The translations under genes and the position numbers were made by a program. The notes under the pieces are model-generated. The model was not told where the DNA came from. It did not search any database and was given only the letters and a program-made list of their open reading frames with translations. A stretch of DNA of 23,890 bases, from assembly GCA_017961625.1 (NCBI GenBank), contig JAGCWY010000071.1, forward strand, positions 1 to 23,890, written 5' to 3'. This document shows, piece after piece, positions 12,678-20,009 of the stretch (its first letter is position 1; every line of letters starts with the position of its first letter). The DNA comes from Ruminococcus sp. (GTDB taxonomy: Bacteria; Bacillota; Clostridia; Oscillospirales; Ruminococcaceae).

Positions 12678-14036
12678 ATGTTTCTGCTGAACACTACAGA
12701 AGAACTCACAACAGAAAGAATATGCGAGTATATAAAGCTGCATAGAACCGCACTGAATGAGCGATACGAGAAACTTGAAAGCTATTACAAGGGAGAGCAT
12801 GACATCCTGAATCGCAGACCTAAGCGCAGAGATGATCCATGCAACAATGTAGTATGTAATTATGCCAAGTATATAACGGATATCGGCTCCGGCTTTCTGA
12901 TTGGCGAACCGGTTTCATATCAGTCTGAGGAAAACGACCTCTCCGACTTGCTCGAATGGTTCAAGTCTGCGGAGGTAGACGTGCAGGACAATGACAATGC
13001 AGAGGACCAGTCGATTTATGGTGTTGCTTATGAGCTTGTATACATGAGCTCAGACGATTCACCGACACCGAAGACAGCAAGCATACATCCTTCACAGGCT
13101 TTTGTTATCTATAACAACACTGTGGAGCTGAATCCTGTCGCAGGTGTCTACTATCACGAGACAAGAGATACAGCAACACAGCAGATCAACGGCTATGATG
13201 CAGAGATAAGTACGGACAAGCAGTACATCCGCTTCCACCTGACTGCTGACTATGCTCTGGACGGAGAAGTTGCTACAGAAGGCAATCCCTTCGGCATGGT
13301 TACGCTTATTGAGATCTATAATAACAGATTCTTACAGGGCGACTTTGAGCAGCTCATCAGCCTGATAGATGGATACAACAAGCAGCAGTCGAACAGAATT
13401 GATGATAAAGAGAACTTCGTTAACTCTCTCATGGTTTTGAAGGGTCAGACACTCGGATATAATCAGGAAGAAAAAGCCGAGACATACCAGGACATTAAGG
13501 ACAATGGCGTTATCGAGCTCACAGAAGGCAGTGACCTCTCATTCCTGACACGTCAGTCTGATCAGCAGGGTGACCAGCTCCTTACAGAATCCATTGCAAA
13601 AGATATTCACAAGTTCTCTTATATTCCTGATCTGACAGATGAACATTTCGCAGCCAATGTCAGCGGAGTGGCTATGCAGTTCAAGTTATGGGGGCTGCTC
13701 CAGCTCATGAAGAAGAAGGAACGCTACATCAAGGAAGGACTGAGATATCGCATCAAGCTATTCTCAGCGATACTCGCTATCAAAGGAAAGAAACCTGTTG
13801 ACGTTGAAAATGTAACAATAACGATTACAAGAAACCTTCCGAAGAACCTTGTCGAGCTTGCACAGGTAATAGGAAATCTTTCAGGCATATGCAGTAATGA
13901 GACACTTGTCGCTCAGTTGCCATTTGTCGAAGATCCTGAAAAGGAAGTTGAAAAGGCAGCAGAGGAAAAGCGACAGGCTCAGGATGAGCAGTTTGTTATG
14001 GTTTCAAAGTCGGTAAACGAGAATGACGAGGAATGA
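12678..14036 (+). CDS. Portal protein, SPP1 gp6-like
   Basis: The 452-residue protein matches the Phage_prot_Gp6/SPP1 portal family. Features are the LESYYKGEHDILNRRPKRRD segment, CNNVVCNYAKYITDIGSGFL (about 55-74), the Asp-rich DVQDNDNAEDQSIYGVAYEL region, and the later SYIPDLTDEHFAANVSGVAM and FKLWGLLQLMKKKERYIKEG stretches. Twelve copies would form the ring at the capsid vertex through which DNA enters and which nucleates head assembly. Its start is 4 bases after terL. Its charged C-terminus overlaps the minor head gene by 14 bases. It is a little shorter than SPP1 gp6. Confidence 0.95.
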   Translation: MFLLNTTEELTTERICEYIKLHRTALNERYEKLESYYKGEHDILNRRPKRRDDPCNNVVCNYAKYITDIGSGFLIGEPVSYQSEENDLSDLLEWFKSAEVDVQDNDNAEDQSIYGVAYELVYMSSDDSPTPKTASIHPSQAFVIYNNTVELNPVAGVYYHETRDTATQQINGYDAEISTDKQYIRFHLTADYALDGEVATEGNPFGMVTLIEIYNNRFLQGDFEQLISLIDGYNKQQSNRIDDKENFVNSLMVLKGQTLGYNQEEKAETYQDIKDNGVIELTEGSDLSFLTRQSDQQGDQLLTESIAKDIHKFSYIPDLTDEHFAANVSGVAMQFKLWGLLQLMKKKERYIKEGLRYRIKLFSAILAIKGKKPVDVENVTITITRNLPKNLVELAQVIGNLSGICSNETLVAQLPFVEDPEKEVEKAAEEKRQAQDEQFVMVSKSVNENDEE

Positions 14037-15054
14037 GAAGTACTGGATAGACCGTGCGAACCGTCGCATGGATAACTACACGCTTGCTGCATTCGATGCG
14101 GCGAACATTGTCAAGCGGTCGCTGAATTCAACATTGAATTATGTGCGTGACGAAATCGCCAAGATTTTACGTCATACAGGCGGTGAAGATACACTGGCAT
14201 ATGAATACCGCATGAAGCGGTTAACGGCACTACTGGCGAAAACTGATGCCAAAATGAAAGAGCTGTACGGTGTTACTCTTGGTGATACAACAGCACTCCT
14301 GACTGAGGTAATCCCCGAAGCTTATTATCATACGATATTCGACATAGCGCAGGGAGCAGGAGTGCAGCCGCAGTTTTCAGCGGTCAACAGCAAGCTGATT
14401 GATAAGATCATCAATGAGAACTGGTCAGGCGAAAACTACAGCAAGCGCATATGGAAGAACACAAACAAGCTTGCTGAATCGGTGAGAGAAACACTTACCG
14501 AAGCAGCTATGAACGGCGAGAGTATCTATAAGACCTCTCGCAAGCTGTCAGAAGCGTTTGATACAACTGCTTATAATGCACAAAGACTTATACGTACCGA
14601 GACAACATACGCTGCAAATCAAGCGGAAATGCTGTCATATAAAGAACTTGATATAGAGCGTTATGAGTTCGTCGCAACTCTCGACACAAGGACCTCGCCT
14701 ATCTGTCAGAAGCAGGACGGCAAGATATACGAAGTGAAGGAAGCAAAGGCAGGAGTAAACCTTCCGTCAATGCATCCAAACTGCCGAAGCACAACAATAC
14801 CGTACTTCGAGGACGGAATGCCAAAGCTCAGAGCCGCAAGAGACAAGGATGGCAAGCGCGTTACTGTTCCGGCATCCATGAAATATGATGAATGGTACAA
14901 GAAGTATATTGAACCATACGAAAATAAGCAGAAGAAACCGAAGAAGCCGCCAAAAGCTCAGCCTGGTACATCGGTACCGGTAGAGATACCAGCTCCACAA
15001 GGCGCAGACAGTGGTTATACAGACGTTAAAATTCCGAAAAGGAGGAAAAGTTGA
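14023..15054 (+). CDS. Minor head protein, Mu F / SPP1 gp7-like
   Basis: The 343-residue protein shows the Phage_Mu_F signature near the C-terminal half: RLIRTETTYAANQAEML (188-204), LDTRTSPICQKQDGKIY (220-236) and MHPNCRSTTIPYF (250-262), with the conserved cysteine and His-Pro-Asn-Cys. The N-terminal part is helical. A Pro/Lys-rich tail (KKPKKPPKAQPG) follows. SPP1 gp7 binds the portal and influences DNA ejection. It begins within the portal gene and probably depends on coupled translation, because no strong ribosome site precedes ATG 14023. Confidence 0.92.
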   Translation: MTRNEKYWIDRANRRMDNYTLAAFDAANIVKRSLNSTLNYVRDEIAKILRHTGGEDTLAYEYRMKRLTALLAKTDAKMKELYGVTLGDTTALLTEVIPEAYYHTIFDIAQGAGVQPQFSAVNSKLIDKIINENWSGENYSKRIWKNTNKLAESVRETLTEAAMNGESIYKTSRKLSEAFDTTAYNAQRLIRTETTYAANQAEMLSYKELDIERYEFVATLDTRTSPICQKQDGKIYEVKEAKAGVNLPSMHPNCRSTTIPYFEDGMPKLRAARDKDGKRVTVPASMKYDEWYKKYIEPYENKQKKPKKPPKAQPGTSVPVEIPAPQGADSGYTDVKIPKRRKS

Positions 15055-15233
15055 TGGAACACGCTGACAGAATAGAAATCACCTTCAAGAGCGGTGAAAC
15101 GATCTCCTACGGCAAAGGAGAATGGGACGATTATAGCTATGACGGCAATGCTGTCATAATAAAGCAGAAAGGCGCATGGATAGGCATATATAACTTTGAT
15201 AATGTATTCTGCGTTGAGCTGAAGGAGAAGTAA
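15054..15233 (+). CDS. Small beta-rich hypothetical protein
   Basis: The start is chosen at ATG 15054, which shares a base with the previous stop (TTGATGG) and lies 8 bases after GGAGG (15041-15045). The 59-residue product, including EITFKSGETISYGKGEWDD and GAWIGIYNFDNVFCVELKEK, looks like a small beta-barrel or SH3-like fold. This type of gene sits between minor head protein and scaffold in several Firmicutes phages. Function unknown. Confidence 0.7.
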   Translation: MEHADRIEITFKSGETISYGKGEWDDYSYDGNAVIIKQKGAWIGIYNFDNVFCVELKEK

Positions 15234-15374
15234 ATGAGAGACAGCAAATATCTGCTCACTCAGGAGCAGGTCGAGCGAATACGTCAGATTCTTGAAAAGG
15301 GCGACCGTGTCGAGCTGATACCAGGCAAGGAGAGAATCAAGATCATACAGGAAAGCCGGAAGGAGATAAAATAA
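15234..15374 (+). CDS. Very small protein (46 residues) downstream of the minor head gene
   Basis: The gene begins at ATG 15234, directly after the preceding stop (TAAATG), with GAAGGAG upstream. It ends at TAA 15372-15374, whose last base starts the next gene. The product has an amphipathic helix (LTQEQVERIRQILEKGDR) and a beta-like VELIPGKERIKII part. Similar short proteins with a QxxRIxxIL.KGDRVELIP core are known to me from phage genomes as small hypotheticals. No function assigned. Confidence 0.65.
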   Translation: MRDSKYLLTQEQVERIRQILEKGDRVELIPGKERIKIIQESRKEIK

Positions 15375-15571
15375 TGCTGTACATCATGAGATTTAAGACC
15401 GTTATCGGCAGCACAACGAGCCAAGGGCGTGAATGTGTGTTTGGCTTCAAGACTGAGCGATCTCTACCTAATGAAGAAATATGGAACAGAGCACTGAGAA
15501 ATGTTCAATTACAGCTGAATGCTCATGAATACATAAAATCATTAAGCCTTGAAAAGGTAGAAACTGAATAA
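15374..15571 (+). CDS. Small hypothetical protein
   Basis: The 65-residue product starts at an ATG overlapping the previous stop (TAATG), with AAGGAGAT (15359-15366) 7 bases upstream. It contains MLYIMRFKTVIGSTTSQGRE and a helical end NAHEYIKSLSLEKVE. It is the last gene before the strong terminator at 15602. No recognisable domain; soluble. Confidence 0.65.
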   Translation: MLYIMRFKTVIGSTTSQGRECVFGFKTERSLPNEEIWNRALRNVQLQLNAHEYIKSLSLEKVETE

Positions 15572-15601
15572 CCGTATCTCTAAGCGTTGAGATATAAGAG
15601 C

Positions 15602-15639
15602 CGAGCGTGGTTAGTTAATCTAACTGCGCTCGTTTTTTT
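15602..15639 (+). terminator. Strong Rho-independent terminator inside the late operon
   Basis: CGAGCGTGGTTAG (15602-15614) pairs with CTAACTGCGCTCG (15620-15632) over 13 bp with two G-T pairs and a 5-base loop, directly followed by seven T (15633-15639). A smaller hairpin, TATCTC (15575-15580) with GAGATA (15589-15594), precedes it. This would end or reduce transcription between the minor head and scaffold genes, unless antitermination acts or a new promoter follows. Confidence 0.85.
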
Positions 15640-15644
15640 ATAAC

Positions 15645-15785
15645 CTTGCGAACAGAGCCGCAAGAGAAATATAGCTGCACAGCTCCCCGAGCGGAGCTGC
15701 ATGTTCAAAGCGGTGCATGAGCCGTGATGAGCACCAATCAGGCGACGGCCTTTAAACGGAATTGTCCACTCAGACGTTAAACGGA
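15645..15785 (+). promoter_or_regulatory. Structured leader of the scaffold/capsid genes, with possible weak promoter
   Basis: Three hairpins follow the terminator: CTTGCG/CGCAAG (15645-15664), CAGCTCC/GGAGCTG (15680-15699) and GGTGC/GCACC (15712-15735). TTAAACGGA occurs twice, at 15752-15760 and 15777-15785. The second copy runs into the scaffold ribosome site GGAGGT, so the first could be a decoy or a protein-binding repeat. TTGCGA (15646-15651), spaced 18 bases from TATAGC (15670-15675), is a weak promoter candidate. Together these suggest separate control of the abundant scaffold and capsid proteins. Confidence 0.4.
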
Positions 15786-15794
15786 GGTAATCAC

Positions 15795-16370
15795 ATGAAT
15801 AATAATTTTTTAAGAGTCCCACTGCAGTTTTTCGCTGAGGATCCTGACGGAACAGTTCCAGAAGGGACTGCAGGTGCTCAGGGTGATCCAGCGCCACAGG
15901 GAACAGAACCGCAGAAGGCAGAACCTGCTCCGGCAGCTGACAAGACGTTCTCTCAGGCAGATGTCGACAAAATCGTCGCTGAGAGGTTAGCACGACAGCA
16001 GAAGAAGTTCGACGCGGAAAAAGAAGAAGCTGCAAAGCTTGCAAAGATGAATGCCGACCAGAAGGCAGAATATGCAGCTAAGAAGCGAGAGGAAGAACTT
16101 GCAGCTCGTGAGAAGTCAATAGCCGAGAAGGAGCTGAGATATACAGCACTCGGTATTCTCGAAGAGAGCAAACTTCCAGCATCATTAATTGACTGTCTGA
16201 ATCTGAGCTCAGCCGATTCTTGCAATGCATCAATCGAAGCACTTAAGAAGGCGTGGCCTGAGGCTGTAACAGCCGCAGTGGACAACGCACTTCGCAGCAA
16301 TACACCGCCATCTTACAGCGGCGGCAATACGAAAACAGATCCTTTCCTTTCTGGCTTCATGGAGGGATAA
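15795..16370 (+). CDS. Capsid scaffolding protein, DUF4355 / gp20-like
   Basis: The start at ATG 15795 lies 6 bases after GGAGGT. The 191-residue protein begins MNNNFLRVPLQFFAEDPDG, typical of DUF4355. A Pro/Ala-rich linker follows, then SQADVDKIVAERLARQQKKF and a long coiled coil (about 55-115). The end is helical (KELRYTALGILEESKLPASL, then a conserved C-terminus closing DPFLSGFMEG). Such proteins guide capsid assembly and are removed before DNA fills the head. It is directly followed by the capsid gene, as expected. No protease gene is visible nearby. Confidence 0.9.
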   Translation: MNNNFLRVPLQFFAEDPDGTVPEGTAGAQGDPAPQGTEPQKAEPAPAADKTFSQADVDKIVAERLARQQKKFDAEKEEAAKLAKMNADQKAEYAAKKREEELAAREKSIAEKELRYTALGILEESKLPASLIDCLNLSSADSCNASIEALKKAWPEAVTAAVDNALRSNTPPSYSGGNTKTDPFLSGFMEG

Positions 16371-16394
16371 GGACGAGAAAGTGAGGTTAATACT

Positions 16395-17510
16395 ATGGCA
16401 ATAAATCTGACAACCAAGTTTTCAGGTAAAGTAGATGAGGTCATTAATAACAGTGCTCTTAGTACTCCGTCTATCAACAACGATTACGACTTTGTAGGTG
16501 CACAGACTGTCAAGGTATATTCATTCGATACAGTCCCTCTTGTGGACTATACACGTTCTGGAACTAACAGATACGGTGATCCTTCGGAGCTTCAGGCAAA
16601 TGTTCAGGAGCTTCAGATGGAACAGGATAAAGGTTTTGCCTTCACTATCGATAAAGGCAATGCTCTTGACACAGAACCTGGTGTTCGTGAGGCAGGTAAG
16701 CAACTCCGTAGGCAGACAGATCAGGAAATAATTCCTATGCTTGACCAGTACAGATTCACAAAGATAGCAAATGCAGCAGCTCACAAGTTCTATGCAACAA
16801 CTGCACTTACAACTTCAACAGCTTACGCTGCATTCCTGGCAGCTAACGAGGCTATCGATGATGAGGACGTACCTTCTACAGGCCGTATCTGTAACGCATC
16901 TCCTGCGTTCCTGAACCTTATCAAACAGGACAGCAACTTCATTAAGTCTGGTGACCTTTCTCAGAAGACACTGTTCACCGGACAGGTTGGCGAGATCGAT
17001 GGTGTTGCCATCATTAAGGTACCTAAGAAGAGACTCCCTGCAGGTCTGCTCTTTGAGATCACACATCCTGCTGCTTGTGTAGCTCCCGTCAAGATTAATG
17101 AGTACAAGCTGCACATTGATCCTCCCGGTATCTCTGGTAACCTGGCTGAGGGCCGTGTATACCACGACGCTTTCATTCTTGGCAATAAGGCTCGTATGAT
17201 CTCAGCATACTACGGCGGCGGTGAGAACTCTCTCACACTTACAGCTGAAGCAGGTTCAAGCTCAACAACATCAAAGGTTACTATCAGCGGTAACACAGCA
17301 GGCGGCACACTTGTTTATAAGGGTGATTATGCAAGCGCAGCAACAGCAAGCGGTGCTGTTGATATCGGTGATGATGTATCATCATTCACTGCATTTCCTT
17401 CAAACGGTGTATGCACAACAGCAAGCGGTAAGTATATCGCAGTAGCAGTAAAGGACGGTAGCAATAAGGTTGTTGCTTCTGGCGTTGTTGCTGCTGTCGT
17501 TGGGGCCTGA
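16395..17510 (+). CDS. Major capsid protein with C-terminal Ig-like extension
   Basis: The position after the scaffold, the size (371 residues) and the sequence type (N-terminal MAINLTTKFSGKVDEVI, then GFAFTIDKGNALDTEP, a helical spine at about 95-130 and IDGVAIIKVPKKRLPAGLLF) identify the shell protein of the HK97-like fold. The core ends near AYYGGGEN (271-278). Residues 279-371 form a Ser/Thr/Gly/Ala-rich, beta-type domain (LTLTAEAGSS, then ASGKYIAVAVKDGSNKVVAS), like the Ig-like decoration domains attached to other capsid proteins. It would be displayed on the head surface. GAGGT precedes the ATG by 7 bases; the stop overlaps the connector gene. Confidence 0.9.
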   Translation: MAINLTTKFSGKVDEVINNSALSTPSINNDYDFVGAQTVKVYSFDTVPLVDYTRSGTNRYGDPSELQANVQELQMEQDKGFAFTIDKGNALDTEPGVREAGKQLRRQTDQEIIPMLDQYRFTKIANAAAHKFYATTALTTSTAYAAFLAANEAIDDEDVPSTGRICNASPAFLNLIKQDSNFIKSGDLSQKTLFTGQVGEIDGVAIIKVPKKRLPAGLLFEITHPAACVAPVKINEYKLHIDPPGISGNLAEGRVYHDAFILGNKARMISAYYGGGENSLTLTAEAGSSSTTSKVTISGNTAGGTLVYKGDYASAATASGAVDIGDDVSSFTAFPSNGVCTTASGKYIAVAVKDGSNKVVASGVVAAVVGA

Positions 17511-17833
17511 TGACTAAGCTCGACAAGCTGCTGGTATTACTTGGTAATCCGTGCGAATGTAACGAAGAAACTGCCGAGATGTGTCTGAGCATGGCAGAAG
17601 ACGCTGTGCTCGACTACATCGGCCGCTCAGAGCTTCCAAAAGGAGCTGAGAGCATAGTGATAAAGCTCGCAGTAATATACTATAATCGCCTCGGGAACGA
17701 AGGAGAAAGCAGCCGTTCTGAGGGCGGTATAAGTCAGAGCTTCGTCACAGACATTCCTGAGGATATCAAGAAGCAGCTCTGGAACTATCCTCGAAAGGTA
17801 GGTGTAATCCACAATGAGACTGTCGAGGAATAA
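17510..17833 (+). CDS. Head-tail connector (adaptor) protein, Phage_connect_1-like
   Basis: The 107-residue protein is short and helical, with the family-typical AEDAVLDYIGRSELPKGAES helix pair, IKLAVIYYNRLGNEGESSRS and the SEGGISQSFVTDIPEDIKKQ loop. These adaptor proteins (SPP1 gp15/HK97 gp6 type) bind below the portal ring and close the path for DNA after packaging. It starts in the capsid stop codon (TGATG) and overlaps the next gene by 20 bases. Identification rests on motif and place. Confidence 0.88.
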   Translation: MTKLDKLLVLLGNPCECNEETAEMCLSMAEDAVLDYIGRSELPKGAESIVIKLAVIYYNRLGNEGESSRSEGGISQSFVTDIPEDIKKQLWNYPRKVGVIHNETVEE

Positions 17834-18131
17834 GCAAAGGCCTGTATTTATTTTCAAAATGGTTGATGTTCCTTCGGACTACGTGGGAACAGAAAAGAAA
17901 ATAGATCTTATAGGCCGATTCAACTGTATTGTTGAACAAAAATCAAAATCAAAATCTGACGATAGCAAGACCGAAAGCAAGATAATATGCAAGCTCACAG
18001 TACCTACAGGCTATCACTTCAAGGAAGGCTTTATGGCGTCGCTGGACAGCTGCGAAAAGCCTGATATGAAGATAGTATCTGTATCTAAGTACACAGAGCA
18101 TTGTGTGTGTGAGTGTGAATCATGGAAATAA
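17814..18131 (+). CDS. Head closure / head-tail joining protein, SPP1 gp16-like
   Basis: The 105-residue basic, beta-rich protein has a Lys/Ser-rich loop (KSKSKSDDSKTESK) and ends CVCECESWK. In position and size it matches the stopper proteins that lie beneath the adaptor in siphophages. The sequence alone gives no strong motif, so the name rests mainly on gene order: connector, this gene, HK97 gp10-like, completion, tail tube. Both ends overlap the neighbouring genes. Confidence 0.65.
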   Translation: MRLSRNKQRPVFIFKMVDVPSDYVGTEKKIDLIGRFNCIVEQKSKSKSDDSKTESKIICKLTVPTGYHFKEGFMASLDSCEKPDMKIVSVSKYTEHCVCECESWK

Positions 18132-18571
18132 ATTTCAAGTGTGAGGGCTTGGATGCGTGGCTTGCAAAGCTTAAGACATTGCAGGGGTTTGAAAAGGATC
18201 CTCGCATCGATAAAGCTCTTGGGCGTGGAGCCGCAAGGATGCAAGGCATAGTTAAGGACTTGACGCCTGTAGGCACCACAGGAAACCTGCAGAACAAGAT
18301 TTTTATAGATCACGTGGGGCCTATGTCTTACAGCGTTGAGACCAACGTAGAATATGCGGCTTACGTCGAATTCGGCACCGGCAAGCTTGGCGATCCTGCT
18401 GTGCCGCATACATCCAAAGAATACTGGACGTACTACTCAGAAGCACTGCAGAAATTTATCACCACGCATGGTCAGGAGCCGGCGCACATGTTTACAAAGG
18501 GCTTTACACAGCACAAGAAAGTGACGGAAATTGTCAGAGCAGAGATAAAGGAGATTATAAAAAATGCTTGA
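18122..18571 (+). CDS. HK97 gp10-like head-tail joining/tail completion protein
   Basis: The 149-residue protein carries the HK97-gp10 pattern: LTPVGTTGNLQNKIFIDHV (47-65), then VEYAAYVEFGTGKLGDP (77-93) and a C-terminal helix after FTKGFTQHKKVTEIV. Proteins of the family act at the head-tail interface or finish the tail end. It overlaps both neighbours (10 bases at the start, 8 at the end), so it is translated as part of the connector cluster. Family placement is clear; the exact step is inferred from relatives. Confidence 0.92.
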   Translation: MEINFKCEGLDAWLAKLKTLQGFEKDPRIDKALGRGAARMQGIVKDLTPVGTTGNLQNKIFIDHVGPMSYSVETNVEYAAYVEFGTGKLGDPAVPHTSKEYWTYYSEALQKFITTHGQEPAHMFTKGFTQHKKVTEIVRAEIKEIIKNA

Positions 18572-18914
18572 TTTAAACAAAGAAGTAGCTGATCTCCTTA
18601 AAGGAATAGCGCCTGTCGAGCTTGCAGGCTCTGAGAAGGAGCTTGAACTGCCGATGATATATATACGATCTGTGTCGAATTCAACAGAAGTTGAGTTTGA
18701 AAACAAGGACTTTTATACAAGGTTCATTTTCCAGATTGATATATATGCCGAAACACCGCAGAAATGTGTTGAAATGGCAAAGGCAGTCAACGAAAAGATG
18801 CAGAAAGCAGGTTGGAGCAGGACGAACGGTGAACCGTTCGGCAGACAGCGCTATATGCTGACGTATAGCGTATCAGTCAGCGAAAATTTAACCACTTATA
18901 AAGGAGTGATATAA
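18564..18914 (+). CDS. Tail terminator / tail completion protein (SPP1 gp17-type position)
   Basis: The 116-residue protein has a mixed alpha/beta pattern: an N-terminal helix DLNKEVADLLKG, a strand-rich centre with FTRFIFQIDIYAETPQKC, and a C-terminal strand RQRYMLTYSVSVSENLTTYK. This design fits the small tail-terminator or completion fold that caps the tail tube. AAAGGAGAT lies before the ATG, and the stop overlaps the tail tube start (TAATG). Named by fold pattern and gene order. Confidence 0.75.
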   Translation: MLDLNKEVADLLKGIAPVELAGSEKELELPMIYIRSVSNSTEVEFENKDFYTRFIFQIDIYAETPQKCVEMAKAVNEKMQKAGWSRTNGEPFGRQRYMLTYSVSVSENLTTYKGVI

Positions 18915-19351
18915 TGGGCGAATTTAACAGCAAAGGAACAATTCTGAGTGTTGCTGCAGTACCTCAGAGCGGAGATCCGACATACAAGAAATTGTATGGA
19001 CTATTCACAGTCCCTGAAATGGGCGGCACTCCTGAGATGATAGACGTCACGAACCTTGAAGACTCTATCAAGCGCAATATCCCGGGTATCGGTGATACAG
19101 GAACACTTGACTTTGAGTTTTATGCTACCGAGGACGAGACAGACACAACAACTCAGATTCGTGATACATGGAATATTCTCAGAGGATATCAGACAGCCGG
19201 AACTACTATGATGTGGAAGCTTGAGTATCCTGACGGTGAAGGATTCACCTGGAAGGGAAAATGCTCAGTCCGCAGACAGAGTGTAGGCGTTAACAATGCT
19301 ATCAAGTTCACGCTGACGGTCGGACTTGAAACCGGATTAGATGATATATAA
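18914..19351 (+). CDS. Major tail (tube) protein
   Basis: The 145-residue protein has the features of short Firmicutes tail tube proteins: an N-terminal loop with SVAAVPQSGDPTYKKLYGLF, VTNLEDSIKRNIPGIGDTGT and FEFYATEDETDTTTQIRDTW, and a C-terminal beta part GKCSVRRQSVGVNNAIKFTL. Hexameric rings stack to form the tail. It starts in TAATG after AAAGGAGTGAT, giving the strong translation expected for an abundant structural protein. It precedes the chaperone pair, as in most siphophages. No extra C-terminal Ig-like domain is present. Confidence 0.88.
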   Translation: MGEFNSKGTILSVAAVPQSGDPTYKKLYGLFTVPEMGGTPEMIDVTNLEDSIKRNIPGIGDTGTLDFEFYATEDETDTTTQIRDTWNILRGYQTAGTTMMWKLEYPDGEGFTWKGKCSVRRQSVGVNNAIKFTLTVGLETGLDDI

Positions 19352-19362
19352 GAGGTGGCCGC

Positions 19363-19752
19363 ATGAAACCATATGAAAAGTTAGTGGTTTGCGGTAGTGA
19401 GTATCACTTTAAGCTTACTACCGCAAATGCGGTTGCACTGGAAGAGGAGCTCGGGACAGATGTACTTTCCGGGCTTGAAAAACTCACAGAGATCAAGACA
19501 CTTTCTAAGTATCTCTTCCGGGCAGCTGTATCGCAGAATGACAACATTAACAAGATAGAAGACATATATCAGCTGATTGATGATTATATTGCTGACGGGA
19601 ACACTATAGACAGCCTGCAGGAGCTGACAATGGATATCCTGCTCACGTCTGGTATACTGTCACAGAATGCGTATGACACATCAAAAAAATTGAAGGAAAA
19701 CAGTTCAGCGGAATTACTAAAATTATTGGAAGGGCTTACGAAAAAGCCTTGA
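19363..19752 (+). CDS. Tail assembly chaperone, short form (G-type)
   Basis: The 129-residue acidic, helical protein sits between tail tube and tape measure, the standard place of gpG-type chaperones that coat the tape measure before tube polymerisation. It contains YHFKLTTANAVALEEELGTD and a central YIADGNTIDSLQELTMDILL. AGAGGTGG precedes the ATG. Just before the stop lies GAAAAAG (19740-19746), where a -1 shift joins the frame to the next ORF. This yields a longer G-T fusion of about 215 residues. The two-product design is the norm for this gene. Confidence 0.85.
   Translation: MKPYEKLVVCGSEYHFKLTTANAVALEEELGTDVLSGLEKLTEIKTLSKYLFRAAVSQNDNINKIEDIYQLIDDYIADGNTIDSLQELTMDILLTSGILSQNAYDTSKKLKENSSAELLKLLEGLTKKP
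19740..19746 (+). promoter_or_regulatory. Candidate -1 ribosomal frameshift site (GAAAAAG) in the tail chaperone gene
   Basis: The bases read G AAA AAG in the chaperone frame, ending 3 bases before its TGA stop (19750-19752). A lysine tRNA on AAG can re-pair on AAA after a -1 step, and the codon chain then continues GCC TTG AAA (ALK) into the downstream frame. Only the first base (G rather than A) departs from the strong A AAA AAG site. No stimulating structure was established. Confidence 0.65.
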
Positions 19753-20009
19753 AAGTAGGCATACTTCCATCGGAATTCTGGAGTATGTCATGTAAAGAAG
19801 TAAGAGACACGGTTGACGCACGATTGGCACAGAGAAACGATGAAATATACGCTCTGTCAGGAATGATCAGAGTCGCCGTGCTTTCTGTTTTCCCGAATAC
19901 AGGTGTCCGCTTCCCTGCCCCTCCTGGACAGGATGATAAAGAGGAAGCGTGGATGAATTCCAAGAAATACATGAAAGCACTTCAAGAAAAAAGGAGGTGC
20001 AAGAAATGA
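19746..20009 (+). CDS. Tail assembly chaperone, T-extension read by -1 frameshift
   Basis: The frame continues the chaperone after the slip with about 87 residues. LKVGILPSEFWSMSCKEVRD is the conserved LxPxEFWxMxxxE segment found in T-extensions, followed by a helical and Pro-rich part (RFPAPPGQDDKEEAWMNSKK) and a basic end. The only independent start would be TTG 19749, without a good ribosome site, so fusion to the G-type protein is more likely than separate synthesis. The extension probably binds the tape measure. Its end overlaps the tape-measure start, with the ribosome site AAGGAGGTG inside. Confidence 0.8.
   Translation, partial: ALKVGILPSEFWSMSCKEVRDTVDARLAQRNDEIYALSGMIRVAVLSVFPNTGVRFPAPPGQDDKEEAWMNSKKYMKALQEKRRCKK

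Noticed and set aside
15721..15748. Hammerhead-ribozyme-like TGATGAG in the scaffold leader
   Set aside because: The CUGAUGA core is incomplete and the required GAAA strand and paired stems are missing.
15580..16044. 154-codon minus-strand frame across the terminator, leader and scaffold start
   Set aside because: It reads through the reverse complement of a strong terminator hairpin and the DUF4355 coding sequence, and its composition is not protein-like.
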